Origin: Cypionkella sp049896245
GTDB taxonomy: Bacteria; Pseudomonadota; Alphaproteobacteria; Rhodobacterales; Rhodobacteraceae
Assembly (NCBI RefSeq): GCF_049896245.1
Contig: NZ_JAFCTX010000004.1
Span: forward strand, 62,001-126,000
Direction: 5' to 3'
Length of the DNA stretch: 64,000 nt
The stretch's first letter is position 1, and each line of letters starts with the position of its first letter. Both the position numbers and the translations under genes were made by a program. The notes under the pieces are model-generated. The model made no database searches, was not told where the DNA came from, and was given only the letters and a program-made list of their open reading frames with translations. Positions 50,571 through 59,292 of this stretch are shown in pieces.

Positions 50571-51258
50571 GATCGTCCTCGACACCGAAACCACCGGCTT
50601 TGAACCCTCCGAAGGCGACAGAATCGTCGAAATCGGTGCGGTAGAGCTGTTCAACCACCTGCCCACCGGCAAAACCTACCACCAATATATCAACCCCGAA
50701 CGCCTGATGCCGAAAGCCGCCTTCGACGTCCACGGCCTCGGCGACGACTTTTTGCGCAATAAACCCGTGTTCAAAATCATCGCGCAAGCCTTTCTCGATT
50801 TCATCGGCGACGCTCAACTGATCATCCACAACGCCAGTTTTGATATGAAATTCCTCAACGCCGAATTAACAGCCGTCAAACTGCCGATCCTGCCGATGAC
50901 CCGTGCCACCGACACCCTTATGATGGCCCGTCGCAAATTTCCCGGCTCTCCCGCCACCCTTGATGCTCTGTGCCGCCGCTTTGGCGTCGACAATTCCGCC
51001 CGCGAAAAGCACGGCGCTCTGCTCGATTCCGAAATCCTGGCCGAGGTCTATCTCGAACTTGTCGGTGGCAGGCAACCGGATTTCGGGCTCAATCCTGTGG
51101 CGCAAACCGCCACTGGCCCTGCGAAAACCCTCTCGGATTGGCGTCCGCGCCCGCGCCCAAACCCGCTACCGCCGCGACTGACCGAGTCAGAATCTGCCGC
51201 GCATACCGCCTTCGTCGAGAAGATGGGCGCGGTGGCCATCTGGAAAAAGCGGCTCTAA
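50563..51258 (+). CDS. dnaQ: DNA polymerase III epsilon subunit (3'-5' proofreading exonuclease)
   Basis: DnaQ proofreads for the replicative polymerase. The 231-residue protein has Exo I (REIVLDTETTGFEP, with Asp-Glu metal ligands), Exo II (LIIHNASFDMKFLNAE) and Exo III (REKHGALLDSEILAEVYLEL), and the ~45-residue C-terminal tail that binds the alpha subunit in this family. I start it at 50563, which overlaps the coaE end by 8 bp. Confidence 0.95.
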   Translation: MREIVLDTETTGFEPSEGDRIVEIGAVELFNHLPTGKTYHQYINPERLMPKAAFDVHGLGDDFLRNKPVFKIIAQAFLDFIGDAQLIIHNASFDMKFLNAELTAVKLPILPMTRATDTLMMARRKFPGSPATLDALCRRFGVDNSAREKHGALLDSEILAEVYLELVGGRQPDFGLNPVAQTATGPAKTLSDWRPRPRPNPLPPRLTESESAAHTAFVEKMGAVAIWKKRL

Positions 51259-51321
51259 CATCGCTTAAAACCCCAAATTAGCGCAATCGAACTGACACCA
51301 CCCAATCTCAAAAAGGCCCCC

Positions 51322-52335
51322 ATGAAAACCATCTTCGTCACTGGCTCCGCAGGCTTCATCGGCTATCATCTTTGCAAACTCCTCTTGGCCGAGGGCTTTC
51401 GCGTCGCAGGCTACGATGGCATGACAGATTACTACGATGTGACGCTGAAACAGCGCCGCCTCGCCATGCTGCTGCAAAACCCCAACTTCACCAACACCGA
51501 AGCCCTGCTCGAAGACCAAACTGCCCTCGAATCCGCGCTGCGCGCTGCGGGTCCGCAGGTCATCATCCATCTCGCAGCCCAAGCAGGCGTCCGCTACAGC
51601 CTTGAAAACCCACGCGCTTATCTCAACGCCAACCTCGTTGGCGGCTTCAACGTGCTCGACCTCGCCCGCGAACTCAAGGTGGATCACCTGCTGATGGCCT
51701 CCACCTCCTCGGTCTATGGTGCCAACACCGAAATGCCCTTCCTTGAAACCCACAAAACCGAAACCCAACTCACCTTCTACGCCGCCACTAAAAAGGCGAA
51801 TGAGGCGATGGCACATTCCTACGCCCATATCTACGGCCTGCCCGTCACCATGTTCCGCTTCTTCACCGTCTATGGCCCTTGGGGCCGCCCCGACATGGCA
51901 CCCTATAAATTCACCAAAGGCATCCTGGAAGGCACCCCGATCGAGATCTACAACAATGGCGAGATGTGGCGCGACTTCACCTATGTCGACGATCTTGTGC
52001 GCGGCATCCGCCTGCTGATCGACGCCATCCCACAACGCCCCGCCACCCCTGAAGACATTCCTGCAGGCGACAGCCTCTCTCCCGTCGCCCCCTACCGTGT
52101 CGTCAACATCGGCAATTCCGACAAAGTCAAACTGTTGGATTTCATCAAAGCCATCGAAGACGCCACCGGCTGCAAAGCAATCCGCAACTACCTGCCGATG
52201 CAAACCGGCGATGTCACAGCCACTTGGGCCGACGCCAACCTGTTGAAAACCCTCACCAACTACCAACCGCAAACAAATGTCCGTGACGGCATGGCAAATT
52301 TCGTGCGTTGGTATCGCGACTATTACCAGATTTGA
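51322..52335 (+). CDS. NAD-dependent nucleotide-sugar epimerase (UDP-glucuronate 4-epimerase-like)
   Basis: This 337-residue SDR-superfamily enzyme probably interconverts UDP-glucuronate and UDP-galacturonate for surface polysaccharide. It has the Rossmann GSAGFIGYHLCKLL, HLAAQAGVRYSLENP, the catalytic Ser region MASTSSVYG and YxxxK in FYAATKKANE, then RFFTVYGPWGRPDMA, which is the hallmark of the UDP-glucuronate epimerase subgroup. It is not within a visible polysaccharide cluster. A GC hairpin terminator follows. Confidence 0.88.
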   Translation: MKTIFVTGSAGFIGYHLCKLLLAEGFRVAGYDGMTDYYDVTLKQRRLAMLLQNPNFTNTEALLEDQTALESALRAAGPQVIIHLAAQAGVRYSLENPRAYLNANLVGGFNVLDLARELKVDHLLMASTSSVYGANTEMPFLETHKTETQLTFYAATKKANEAMAHSYAHIYGLPVTMFRFFTVYGPWGRPDMAPYKFTKGILEGTPIEIYNNGEMWRDFTYVDDLVRGIRLLIDAIPQRPATPEDIPAGDSLSPVAPYRVVNIGNSDKVKLLDFIKAIEDATGCKAIRNYLPMQTGDVTATWADANLLKTLTNYQPQTNVRDGMANFVRWYRDYYQI

Positions 52336-52344
52336 AATGCGAAA

Positions 52345-52366
52345 GGCCGACCCCGCAAGGTCGGCC
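52345..52366. terminator. Bidirectional hairpin terminator between epimerase gene and secB
   Basis: GGCCGACC (52345-52352) pairs with GGTCGGCC (52359-52366) over CCGCAA. Flanking AAA on one side and CTT on the other give short U-tracts for both directions. It lies in the 54-bp convergent gap. Confidence 0.75.
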
Positions 52367-52389
52367 CTTCAAATTCAACAGCGCTAAAC

Positions 52390-52866
52390 TCAGTTCGCCA
52401 CCGGAGCAGGCTGCGCCCGCCGCGCAATTTCCTGCCGATACAAAGCCAGAAAATCCACCGTATCAATGTTCAGCGGCGGGAAGCCGCCATCACGCGTCAC
52501 ATCCGAGATAATCCGCCGCACGAACGGGAACAGCAGCCGTGGACACTCGATCATCAAAAACGGATGCAACTGCTCCTCCGGCACGCCTTCCACATGGAAA
52601 ATCCCGCCGTAATCGACCTCCAGCAAGAACAACGTATCGCCGTTCACCTTGTTCTTCGAGGTCACCTTGAACTTCGTCACGATATCAAACTGATGGTCCT
52701 GCGACCGCTTGCGCGCGTCCAAACTCACCTGCACCTGAATGTCAGGCTGCACTTCCGAAGCCGTCAGGCCCTTCTGCGCCACCATGTTTTCAAACGACAT
52801 GTCCCGCACAAATTGCGCCAGAACTGACATTTTGATCTGCGGCGCGCCGCTATTTTCCTCGGCCAT
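52390..52866 (-). CDS. secB: Protein-export chaperone SecB
   Basis: SecB keeps preproteins unfolded and hands them to SecA. The 158-residue protein shows the SecB pattern: VLAQFVRDMSFENMVAQKG, VSLDARKRSQDHQFDIVTKF, DYGGIFHVEGVPEEQLHPFLMIECPRLLFPFVR read in successive blocks, and SDVTRDGGFPPLNIDTVDFLALY. Start MAEENSG at 52866 has a GGAGTGG ribosome site. It works with SecA encoded at 15.6 kb. Confidence 0.97.
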   Translation of the reverse strand: MAEENSGAPQIKMSVLAQFVRDMSFENMVAQKGLTASEVQPDIQVQVSLDARKRSQDHQFDIVTKFKVTSKNKVNGDTLFLLEVDYGGIFHVEGVPEEQLHPFLMIECPRLLFPFVRRIISDVTRDGGFPPLNIDTVDFLALYRQEIARRAQPAPVAN

Positions 52867-52920
52867 AAGCCCCACTCCCTGAAAATTCCTGCATACCCCT
52901 AGCAGGTCATCTCAAAGGCC

Positions 52921-53382
52921 TCAATCCTCTCGCCACTTCGAAGGCCGCGTCACCCCACCAATCTTGTCACGCGCGGGCACCACTTCCTCATATTCCGCAT
53001 CCACCCAGTCGGCCTCGCCGCGTCGCCGCGCAAAGCCATGCGCCTGCACACGCGACGCCAGCATGGCAATCAACCCCGTCCGCACAAACGGCAGCAACAA
53101 CACCAATCCGATAAAATCGGTGAAAAATCCCGGCAGGATCAGCAAAATCCCGCTCAGCATGATCAACGCGCTATGCGCCATCGGCTGCAACGCAGCGATA
53201 CCGCCGCCGCCGCGCACCTCGCGCAACGCCCCCATACCCTGCCAGCGGATCAACCCGACCCCCAACATCCCGCTCAAAACCACCCAAGCCAGCGTTGCCC
53301 ACAGCCCCAACCAGCCGCCAACAACCACAAACAGCCCGATTTCCAGCATTGGCCATGCCAAAATCAGCGCAAAAACCCACAT
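52921..53382 (-). CDS. fxsA: FxsA family membrane protein
   Basis: The 153-residue FxsA (UPF0716) protein is a small inner-membrane protein named from overexpression suppressing phage T7 exclusion; its normal role is unknown. It has N-terminal helices (MWVFALILAWPMLEIGLFVVVGG split over the first 23 residues), a second pair (LIMLSGILLILPGFFTDFIG, a family hallmark) and a polar tail. Lies upstream of secB on the same strand and divergent from the Tim44-domain gene. Confidence 0.9.
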   Translation of the reverse strand: MWVFALILAWPMLEIGLFVVVGGWLGLWATLAWVVLSGMLGVGLIRWQGMGALREVRGGGGIAALQPMAHSALIMLSGILLILPGFFTDFIGLVLLLPFVRTGLIAMLASRVQAHGFARRRGEADWVDAEYEEVVPARDKIGGVTRPSKWRED

Positions 53383-53496
53383 CTCAGCACCCTCCGTGCA
53401 ATCTGGCGGCCAAACCATAGACTTGGCCGCCCCCAGACCCTACATAAGGGTTCAACGCCCGGATCACCAACCCCCCGGGCCCGTTTTGAGGCGCTT

Positions 53497-54156
53497 ATGA
53501 ATTCCTCCTTGATTCAACTGCTCGTTCTGGCCGGAATCGCCGTGTTCCTGATCCTGAAACTGCGTTCCGTGCTCGGTTCGCGCGAAGGCTTTGAAAAGCC
53601 TGCGCTGCCCGCTGACACAGCGCGCCCGCAGCCCAAACTGGTGCAGCCCGTCTCCGATGATGGCACCGATCTCGACATCACCGATCACGCTCCCGCAGGC
53701 AGTCCCGCAGCACTTGCCCTAAGCGCGATGAAAGTGGCGGAACCCGGCTTTTCCGTCGGTGAATTCCTGCACGGCGCGCGCGGCGCTTATGAGATGATCC
53801 TGATGGCGTTTGAACGCGGCGATATCGACCCAATCCGCCCTTTCCTTGCCGACGAAGTTGAAGCGTCCTTCACCCAAGCCATCAATGCCCGCGAACGCGA
53901 CGGCCAGACGGTTGAGGCCAACTTCCTCGGCCTGCGCGAAATGACGCTTTCGGATGCCGAATACGATCCCACCACGCGCACCGCCGAAATCACCCTGCGC
54001 TACACTGGCGAATTGACCTCACTGGTGCGCAATAAAGCCGGCGAAATCATCGAAGGCTCCGCCACCGAGGTCAAACGCCAACGCGACGGCTGGACCTTCG
54101 CCCGCCGCATGGGCGTGCAAGATCCAAACTGGCAACTCGTCGGCACCAGCGATTGA
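53497..54156 (+). CDS. Tim44/TimA-domain membrane-anchored protein
   Basis: This 219-residue protein has one N-terminal membrane helix (SLIQLLVLAGIAVFLILKLR), a polar linker, and a Tim44-like domain at about residues 85-215 (FSVGEFLHGARGAYEMILMAFERGD, then RRMGVQDPNWQLVGTSD). Tim44-domain proteins of alphaproteobacteria (TimA) are related to the mitochondrial import motor component; the bacterial function is not settled. It precedes mltA, separated by a strongly structured 109-bp inverted repeat. Confidence 0.88.
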   Translation: MNSSLIQLLVLAGIAVFLILKLRSVLGSREGFEKPALPADTARPQPKLVQPVSDDGTDLDITDHAPAGSPAALALSAMKVAEPGFSVGEFLHGARGAYEMILMAFERGDIDPIRPFLADEVEASFTQAINARERDGQTVEANFLGLREMTLSDAEYDPTTRTAEITLRYTGELTSLVRNKAGEIIEGSATEVKRQRDGWTFARRMGVQDPNWQLVGTSD

Positions 54157-54265
54157 AGCGCGTTGCGTCCCCTTTCCATCAAACCCTTGCCTGCGCGGCC
54201 AAGGCAGCGATTGCTCTGCAAACGCGTTCGGCTGCGCAAGCAAGGTCAAATTGACGCAACGCGCT
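54157..54265. repeat. 109-bp intergenic inverted repeat / structured element
   Basis: The ends are a perfect 13-bp inverted repeat, AGCGCGTTGCGTC (54157-54169) and GACGCAACGCGCT (54253-54265). Inside, CCTTGC faces GCAAGG, GCGC faces GCGC, and GCAG/CTGC can form an inner hairpin, so the whole element can fold as a long branched stem. It fills the gap between the Tim44-domain stop and the mltA start. No U-run follows. It could be a structured RNA element or a miniature palindromic repeat. Confidence 0.65.
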
Positions 54266-54273
54266 CTTGGCGG

Positions 54274-55296
54274 ATGCATGCTGTTTTCGCCTCCTGCCTT
54301 CTGGCCCTCACGATGACAGTCACGCCCGCCTCGGCGCAAATGCTGGATTTCGAGGCGCTGGAGGGCTGGAGCGAAGACAATCACCTGGCCGCCCTTACTG
54401 CTTTCCAAGAGACTTGCGATAAACTCGACGCACCCGACTGGCAGTCAATCTGCGACCTTGCCGCCGATGCCGATACTTCTGACGCCGCCGCCAAAGCCTT
54501 CTTTGAACTCCTGTTCAAGCCCGTGCTGATCGGCAATCCCCCCGCCCTGTTCACCGGCTATTACGAGCCCGAACTCAACGGCTCCTACAGCCGCACCCCG
54601 CGTTTCGCCTACCCGATCTATGCCCGCCCGCCAGAACTCCAAGACGGCCAGGTCTACTACGACCGCGCCACCATCGAAGGCGGAGCACTCCGGGGCCGAG
54701 GGTTAGAGATCGCATGGCTCGAAGATCCGGTAGAGGTTTTTTTCCTGCAAATCCAAGGCTCTGGTCGGATTAAAATGACCAACGGCCACGTCATCCGCGT
54801 CGGCTATGCAGGCCGCAACGGCCATGCCTACCGCTCGGTCGGCAAGGAAATGATCGCGCGCGGCATGCGCACCCCGGATCAAGTCTCCGCTCAAGACATC
54901 AAACTCTACGTCCGCTCCAACCCCACCGCAGGCAACGCCCTGCTCAGCGTAAACCCCTCCTACATCTTCTTCCGCAAAATCGCCGACCTGCCGTCCGACA
55001 AAGGTCCGATCGGCGCCATGGGCCGCTCTATCACCCCGATGCGCTCCGTCGCCATCGACCCCGCCTTCACCCCGCTCGGCGTCCCGGTCTGGATTGAGAA
55101 ATCCGGCGACAACCCGATCCACAGCCTGATGGTCGCCCAAGACACCGGGGGGGCGATCAAAGGCCCGCAACGCGCCGACATCTTCTTCGGCACCGGCGAC
55201 AGCGCGGGCGATGCCGCTGGCACAATCAAAGACGGCGGCCGCATGATCCTGCTGCTGCCCATTGACCGTGCCTATGCCATGCTGCCGGAAGGCTAG
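54274..55296 (+). CDS. mltA: Membrane-bound lytic murein transglycosylase A
   Basis: MltA cleaves peptidoglycan glycan strands. The 340-residue protein has a Sec signal (MHAVFASCLLALTMTVTPASA), the MltA domain (LFTGYYEPELNGSYSRT, EVFFLQIQGSGRI, GYAGRNGHAYRSVG) and the 3D barrel domain with the catalytic Asp region MVAQDTGGAIKGPQRADIFF. No lipobox is seen, so it may be periplasmic rather than lipid-anchored. The start is uncertain because no strong ribosome site is visible; 54274 is chosen for the signal peptide. The Smr gene follows after 3 bp. Confidence 0.9.
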   Translation: MHAVFASCLLALTMTVTPASAQMLDFEALEGWSEDNHLAALTAFQETCDKLDAPDWQSICDLAADADTSDAAAKAFFELLFKPVLIGNPPALFTGYYEPELNGSYSRTPRFAYPIYARPPELQDGQVYYDRATIEGGALRGRGLEIAWLEDPVEVFFLQIQGSGRIKMTNGHVIRVGYAGRNGHAYRSVGKEMIARGMRTPDQVSAQDIKLYVRSNPTAGNALLSVNPSYIFFRKIADLPSDKGPIGAMGRSITPMRSVAIDPAFTPLGVPVWIEKSGDNPIHSLMVAQDTGGAIKGPQRADIFFGTGDSAGDAAGTIKDGGRMILLLPIDRAYAMLPEG

Positions 55297-55299
55297 CCG

Positions 55300-55887
55300 A
55301 TGCGCCGCCGCACCCTGCACCCGGACGAACAAGAAATCTGGCAAGCCGTCGCCCGCACCGCCAAGCCGATGCACCCGATGGGCCATGTCTTTCTGAAACC
55401 TGCCGAGCCGAAACCACTACCGACCCAAACCGCAGCCCCGGCAACGCCGCGCCTGCCGCTGTTCCGCTTGGGCGAAAAATCCCGCAGCAAACCCGGCCAC
55501 GACATCCTGCCCATCCTGTCGGAATCCCTCTCCGCTGCGCCTTTGCAAATGGATGCCAAAACCCACGGCAAAATGACCCGTGGCAAACTCTCGCCCGAGG
55601 CCCGCATCGACCTGCACGGCCTAACCCTGTCCGAAGCGCACCCCGAACTGATCCGCTTCATCCTCAACGCCCAAAGCGCTGGAATGCGTCTGGTTCTGGT
55701 GATCACCGGAAAAGGCAAGCGCGGCCATGACATAGGCCCAATCCCGCAACGCATCGGCGCTTTGCGCCACCAAGTTCCGCACTGGCTGCGCCTGCCACCG
55801 CTTGGTCCTGCCGTGCTGCAAATATCTGAAGCCCACCTGAAACACGGCGGCTCTGGCGCATATTACATTTACCTGCGCAGACGCTGA
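55300..55887 (+). CDS. Smr domain protein (DNA endonuclease SmrA-like)
   Basis: The 195-residue protein has a basic, proline-rich N-terminal half and a C-terminal Smr domain (about residues 100-193) with IDLHGLTLSEAHPELIRF, the VLVITGKGKRG loop and HGGSGAYYIYLRRR. Smr domains nick DNA or RNA or act in repair and translation rescue; which applies here is unknown. It starts 3 bp after mltA, so co-transcription is likely. Confidence 0.9.
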   Translation: MRRRTLHPDEQEIWQAVARTAKPMHPMGHVFLKPAEPKPLPTQTAAPATPRLPLFRLGEKSRSKPGHDILPILSESLSAAPLQMDAKTHGKMTRGKLSPEARIDLHGLTLSEAHPELIRFILNAQSAGMRLVLVITGKGKRGHDIGPIPQRIGALRHQVPHWLRLPPLGPAVLQISEAHLKHGGSGAYYIYLRRR

Positions 55888-55967
55888 TAGGTTAAAACTT
55901 CCTTAAATTGAGGTCATAACACCTTGATTTTGCGTATCTTGGATAAGGTCCCAACTCGGGACCGTCC

Positions 55968-57074
55968 TTATCGCGTGAAATCCGAAGCCACCGTCGCCAC
56001 TGGCCGCAACACAATCTGGGTCGCATTCTGTACCGTCAAAACCACCCCCGGCAGCAAACCAATCCGCGCCCTCCGGTCCGCCTCAAACGCGTTGGAAACA
56101 TCACCCAACCGATCCAGCAGCGCAATCAAAGCCGACGAATCCCCAACCACAAAATGCCCGGACCCCTTCGAGAACGCCCCCACATCCATGAACGTCACCT
56201 TCAAATCCGCCACCCGCGATACATCGGTCAGCGACCCCAACCGCTCATCCTGCCCAGTCAGCAGCGCCGACAAACGCAGATATTTATCGCGGTCCGAGCC
56301 AAAGATCACAAACGGCTGCGGCAGCGCGCCCATCGAATGTGCGCTTCTTTTGAACACGTCCACGTCGATATCCGGCGAGATAAAGATCACCCCGCCAATC
56401 AACCCCAACGTCCTCTTATCCCCCCGGATTGCCGCCTGCCGCAGCGCCTCCATCGTCAACCCGGCCCCCATCGAATGCGCCACGATCAAAATCCGCTTCG
56501 CCCCAGCCGCCGCCACCTCATGAATCAGGCTTTCCAACCCATCCCGCGCAAACAGCGCCGAATCGCGGTCATAGGCATAGCCGAGCGGTTCTGCAGCCGA
56601 GGGCCAAGCATAATGCACCACGGCCCCCGGCAGCTTCAGATCATGCGCAAACTGCGCCACCCGATAAACGCCTTCCGAGAAATTGTTGTTGTAGCCATGC
56701 ACGAAAATCACCGCCTCGCCGCCATTCGCCGCCAGCTGCGCTTTCAGGTCTTTGCGGAACGGCAGGTCGTTTGGATAAACGATCTGATCGGTGGTCAGAA
56801 AATGCTTCAGAGGATTGGCTTTGCCATGCCGGGGTGGCCAGTTGATCTCGCCTAACTTGCGATCTGGCGGCACCGAAACGTCATAGCGGGCGAAGTTGAT
56901 CTGTTCAGAGCGATAGGTGCCGAAAGAGCCGTCCTGATCCTGTTTGCGGGTGGTGCCGATGAAGATTTTCTCGACCTGCCCCACTGAGGCCGCTTGCGGG
57001 TCAAGCGTGACATGGCCGCGTGGGGCGCAGGCCAGCAGCAAGCTCAGGGAAAGCATCAGCAGAAATCGGGTCAT
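55968..57074 (-). CDS. Lipoprotein alpha/beta hydrolase (DUF900 family)
   Basis: The 368-residue protein has a lipoprotein signal (MTRFLLMLSLSLLLACAPRG, with Cys after LLA) and a DUF900-type hydrolase domain: VEKIFIGTTRKQDQDGSFG, AVIFVHGYNNNFSEGVYR, the nucleophile elbow LIVAHSMGAGL and later Asp/His candidates (SPDIDVDVF, KGSGHFVVGDSS). It is probably an envelope esterase of unknown substrate. Start at 57074 is set by the signal; the frame upstream to 57146 lacks it. Confidence 0.87.
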   Translation of the reverse strand: MTRFLLMLSLSLLLACAPRGHVTLDPQAASVGQVEKIFIGTTRKQDQDGSFGTYRSEQINFARYDVSVPPDRKLGEINWPPRHGKANPLKHFLTTDQIVYPNDLPFRKDLKAQLAANGGEAVIFVHGYNNNFSEGVYRVAQFAHDLKLPGAVVHYAWPSAAEPLGYAYDRDSALFARDGLESLIHEVAAAGAKRILIVAHSMGAGLTMEALRQAAIRGDKRTLGLIGGVIFISPDIDVDVFKRSAHSMGALPQPFVIFGSDRDKYLRLSALLTGQDERLGSLTDVSRVADLKVTFMDVGAFSKGSGHFVVGDSSALIALLDRLGDVSNAFEADRRARIGLLPGVVLTVQNATQIVLRPVATVASDFTR

Positions 57075-57345
57075 GGGCGGCCTTTTTTCGTCAAACTCTG
57101 CAGTTTCAGGGGCTGGGTCAAGTGACGTTATGTTGCAGCTGCGCAAATGCCGCTGTCCACGCGTAGCGCAGGCATAAAGCGTATGTTTTTCAATGGATTA
57201 GGCTTTTGCATTCAGGGTTTATTAACAGATCGGCTTTTGAGTATTTAGGCCAAGAGGAAGCCGGGGCAAGTATGAAAAAAGTCTTAAGGACATATCCCTA
57301 ACCCTTTGAAATCATATAACCCGCGCGCCTGTCCACGCGTGGCGC
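57075..57345. repeat. 271-bp gap with a 16-bp near-direct repeat
   Basis: TGTCCACGCGTAGCGC (57154-57169) recurs with one change as TGTCCACGCGTGGCGC (57330-57345), the second copy ending exactly at the hslU stop codon. The DNA between them is AT-richer than its surroundings. I see no gene here; a 9-codon ATG frame (57272-57301) is too short to call. Confidence 0.5.
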
Positions 57346-58641
57346 TTACAAAACATAGCGCGAGATATCCGCCGACCGCGCCAGCGCGCCCAGATTTTTC
57401 TCGACGAAAGCTGCGTCCACGACGACCTCCTCACCCGCGCGATCCGGGGCGGTGAAGGATAACTCCTCAAACACCCGCTCCATCACCGTATAAAGCCTGC
57501 GCGCGCCGATGTTTTCGATGGATTTGTTGACCTCTGCCGCAATTCGCGCCAGCGCCGCGATCCCATCGGTGGTGAAAGAAACCGCGACATCTTCCGTCCC
57601 CATCAGCGCCGCATATTGCCGGGTCAGCGCATTATCTGTCTCGGTCAGGATGCGCACGAAATCATCTTCGGTCAGCGGCGCCAGTTCCACCCGGATCGGC
57701 AACCGCCCCTGAAGTTCCGGCAGCAAATCCGAAGGCTTGGCGACATGAAACGCTCCAGATGCGATGAACAGGATATGATCGGTCTTCACCGGGCCATATT
57801 TGGTGGAAACCGTGGTGCCTTCAATCAGCGGCAGTAAATCCCGCTGCACGCCTTCGCGCGACACATCCGCCCCCCGCGCATCCGCTCGCGCGCAGATTTT
57901 GTCGATCTCATCCAGAAACACGATGCCGTTTTCCTGCACCGCCGCCAGCGCTGCCGCCTTCACAGCCTCATCATCCAGCAGCTTATCGGCCTCTTGCCCG
58001 ATCAGCAGATCATAGCTTTCGGCCACCGTAACCTTCTTCCGCGTGGTCCGCGTGCCGAACGCCTTGAACAAATCCTGCAAGCCCTGCATCTGCATTTCCA
58101 TGCCCTGCCCGCCCATCATCGGCATCGCAGGGGCGGCATCGGCGATTTCCAATTCGATCACCGTCGCATCCAATTCGCCGCGCCGCAGCTTGCCGCGAAA
58201 AATCTCGCGGGTCTGCTCACGCGCCTCTTTGCCCGCCAAAGCCTCAACAACCCGCTCCTCTGCCGCCTGCTTGGCCTTCGCGGCGACGTCCTCGCGCATC
58301 CGGGCGCGGGTGTCGATCATCGCGGCGTCCACCAGATCGCGAATGATGCTTTCGACATCGCGCCCGACATAGCCAACCTCGGTGAATTTAGTGGCCTCGA
58401 CCTTCAGAAACGGCGCTTTCGCCAGTTTTGCCAGCCGTCGTGCAATCTCGGTTTTGCCCACCCCGGTCGGCCCGATCATCAGGATATTTTTTGGATAGAC
58501 CTCATCACGAATGTCATCCGGCAGATTGCGGCAACGCCAGCGGTTGCGCAAAGCCACGGCGACGGCGCGTTTGGCGTCGCGCTGGCCGATGATGTGGCGG
58601 TCGAGCTCCGAGACGATCTCGCGGGGCGTGAGGTTGGTCAT
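57346..58641 (-). CDS. hslU: ATP-dependent protease ATPase subunit HslU
   Basis: HslU (ClpY) is the hexameric AAA+ unfoldase that feeds proteins to HslV. The 431-residue product has LTPREIVSELDRHIIGQRDAK at the start, Walker A MIGPTGVGKTEIARR, the GYVGRDVES pore motif, Walker B NGIVFLDEIDKI and the C-terminal tail ending DISRYVL, which docks into HslV. The start at 58641 overlaps the hslV stop by 4 bp (ATGA). Confidence 0.97.
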   Translation of the reverse strand: MTNLTPREIVSELDRHIIGQRDAKRAVAVALRNRWRCRNLPDDIRDEVYPKNILMIGPTGVGKTEIARRLAKLAKAPFLKVEATKFTEVGYVGRDVESIIRDLVDAAMIDTRARMREDVAAKAKQAAEERVVEALAGKEAREQTREIFRGKLRRGELDATVIELEIADAAPAMPMMGGQGMEMQMQGLQDLFKAFGTRTTRKKVTVAESYDLLIGQEADKLLDDEAVKAAALAAVQENGIVFLDEIDKICARADARGADVSREGVQRDLLPLIEGTTVSTKYGPVKTDHILFIASGAFHVAKPSDLLPELQGRLPIRVELAPLTEDDFVRILTETDNALTRQYAALMGTEDVAVSFTTDGIAALARIAAEVNKSIENIGARRLYTVMERVFEELSFTAPDRAGEEVVVDAAFVEKNLGALARSADISRYVL

Positions 58642-59195
58642 TTGGAAATCCGTTCCACGGTTAGATTGCCGTTGGTGAACACGCAAATCTCGGCTGCAAT
58701 CGCCATGGCGCGGCGGGCGATGTCTTCGGCGGGCAAATCGGTGGTCATCAGGCCGCGCGCGGCGGCGAGGGCGAAATTGCCGCCAGAACCTATGGCGGCG
58801 ATGTCGTGTTCAGGTTCCAGTACGTCTCCGGCACCCGTGATCACGTAAAGATCGCGGCCATCGGTGACGATCAGCATGGCTTCCAAATTGCGCAGGTACT
58901 TGTCCATGCGCCAATCTTTCGCCAGATCAACGCAAGCGCGGGCGAGTTGACCGGGGGCGGCCTCCAGCTTTTTCTCCAGCCGTTCCAGCAGGGTGAACGC
59001 GTCGGCGGTCGATCCGGCAAAGCCTGCGACCACATCATGACCACCCGGCGACAGGCGGCGGACCTTACGGGCAGTGCCTTTGATCACGGTATTGCCGAGC
59101 GAGACCTGGCCATCGCCCGCCACCACAACCTCACCGCCGCGGCGCACAGCGAGAATGGTGGTGCCATGCCAACCGGGGAATTTGTCTTCGGCCAT
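58638..59195 (-). CDS. hslV: ATP-dependent protease peptidase subunit HslV
   Basis: HslV (ClpQ) is the proteasome-like N-terminal-threonine peptidase. The 185-residue precursor has the catalytic TTILAVRRG stretch after a short propeptide (MAEDKFPGWHG), GDGQVSLGNTVIKGTARKVRRL, GFAGSTADAFTLLERLEKKL and GSGGNFALAAARGL. The ATG at 59195 has GGAGA as ribosome site; an ATG four codons earlier (59207) would overlap it. Co-translated with hslU. Confidence 0.96.
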   Translation of the reverse strand: MAEDKFPGWHGTTILAVRRGGEVVVAGDGQVSLGNTVIKGTARKVRRLSPGGHDVVAGFAGSTADAFTLLERLEKKLEAAPGQLARACVDLAKDWRMDKYLRNLEAMLIVTDGRDLYVITGAGDVLEPEHDIAAIGSGGNFALAAARGLMTTDLPAEDIARRAMAIAAEICVFTNGNLTVERISK

Positions 59196-59292
59196 CTGCG
59201 TCTCCATTTGCTGATCATTGTATGGAAGGGCATCGCGTTGGGTGCAAGCGGCTGGCTGGCAGGTGCGGAGGAAAACGCCTAAGCTTGGCGGG

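Noticed and set aside
57272..57301. Nine-codon ATG frame with a GGAAG upstream in the hslU 3' flank
   Set aside because: Too short and without any supporting context to call a peptide gene.
59196..59292. Possible origin at the sharp C-rich to G-rich switch near 59.2 kb
   Set aside because: The gap is only 97 bp and I see no DnaA-box-like sequence; the 48.2-48.5 kb spacer has better features and context. A computed skew would settle it.
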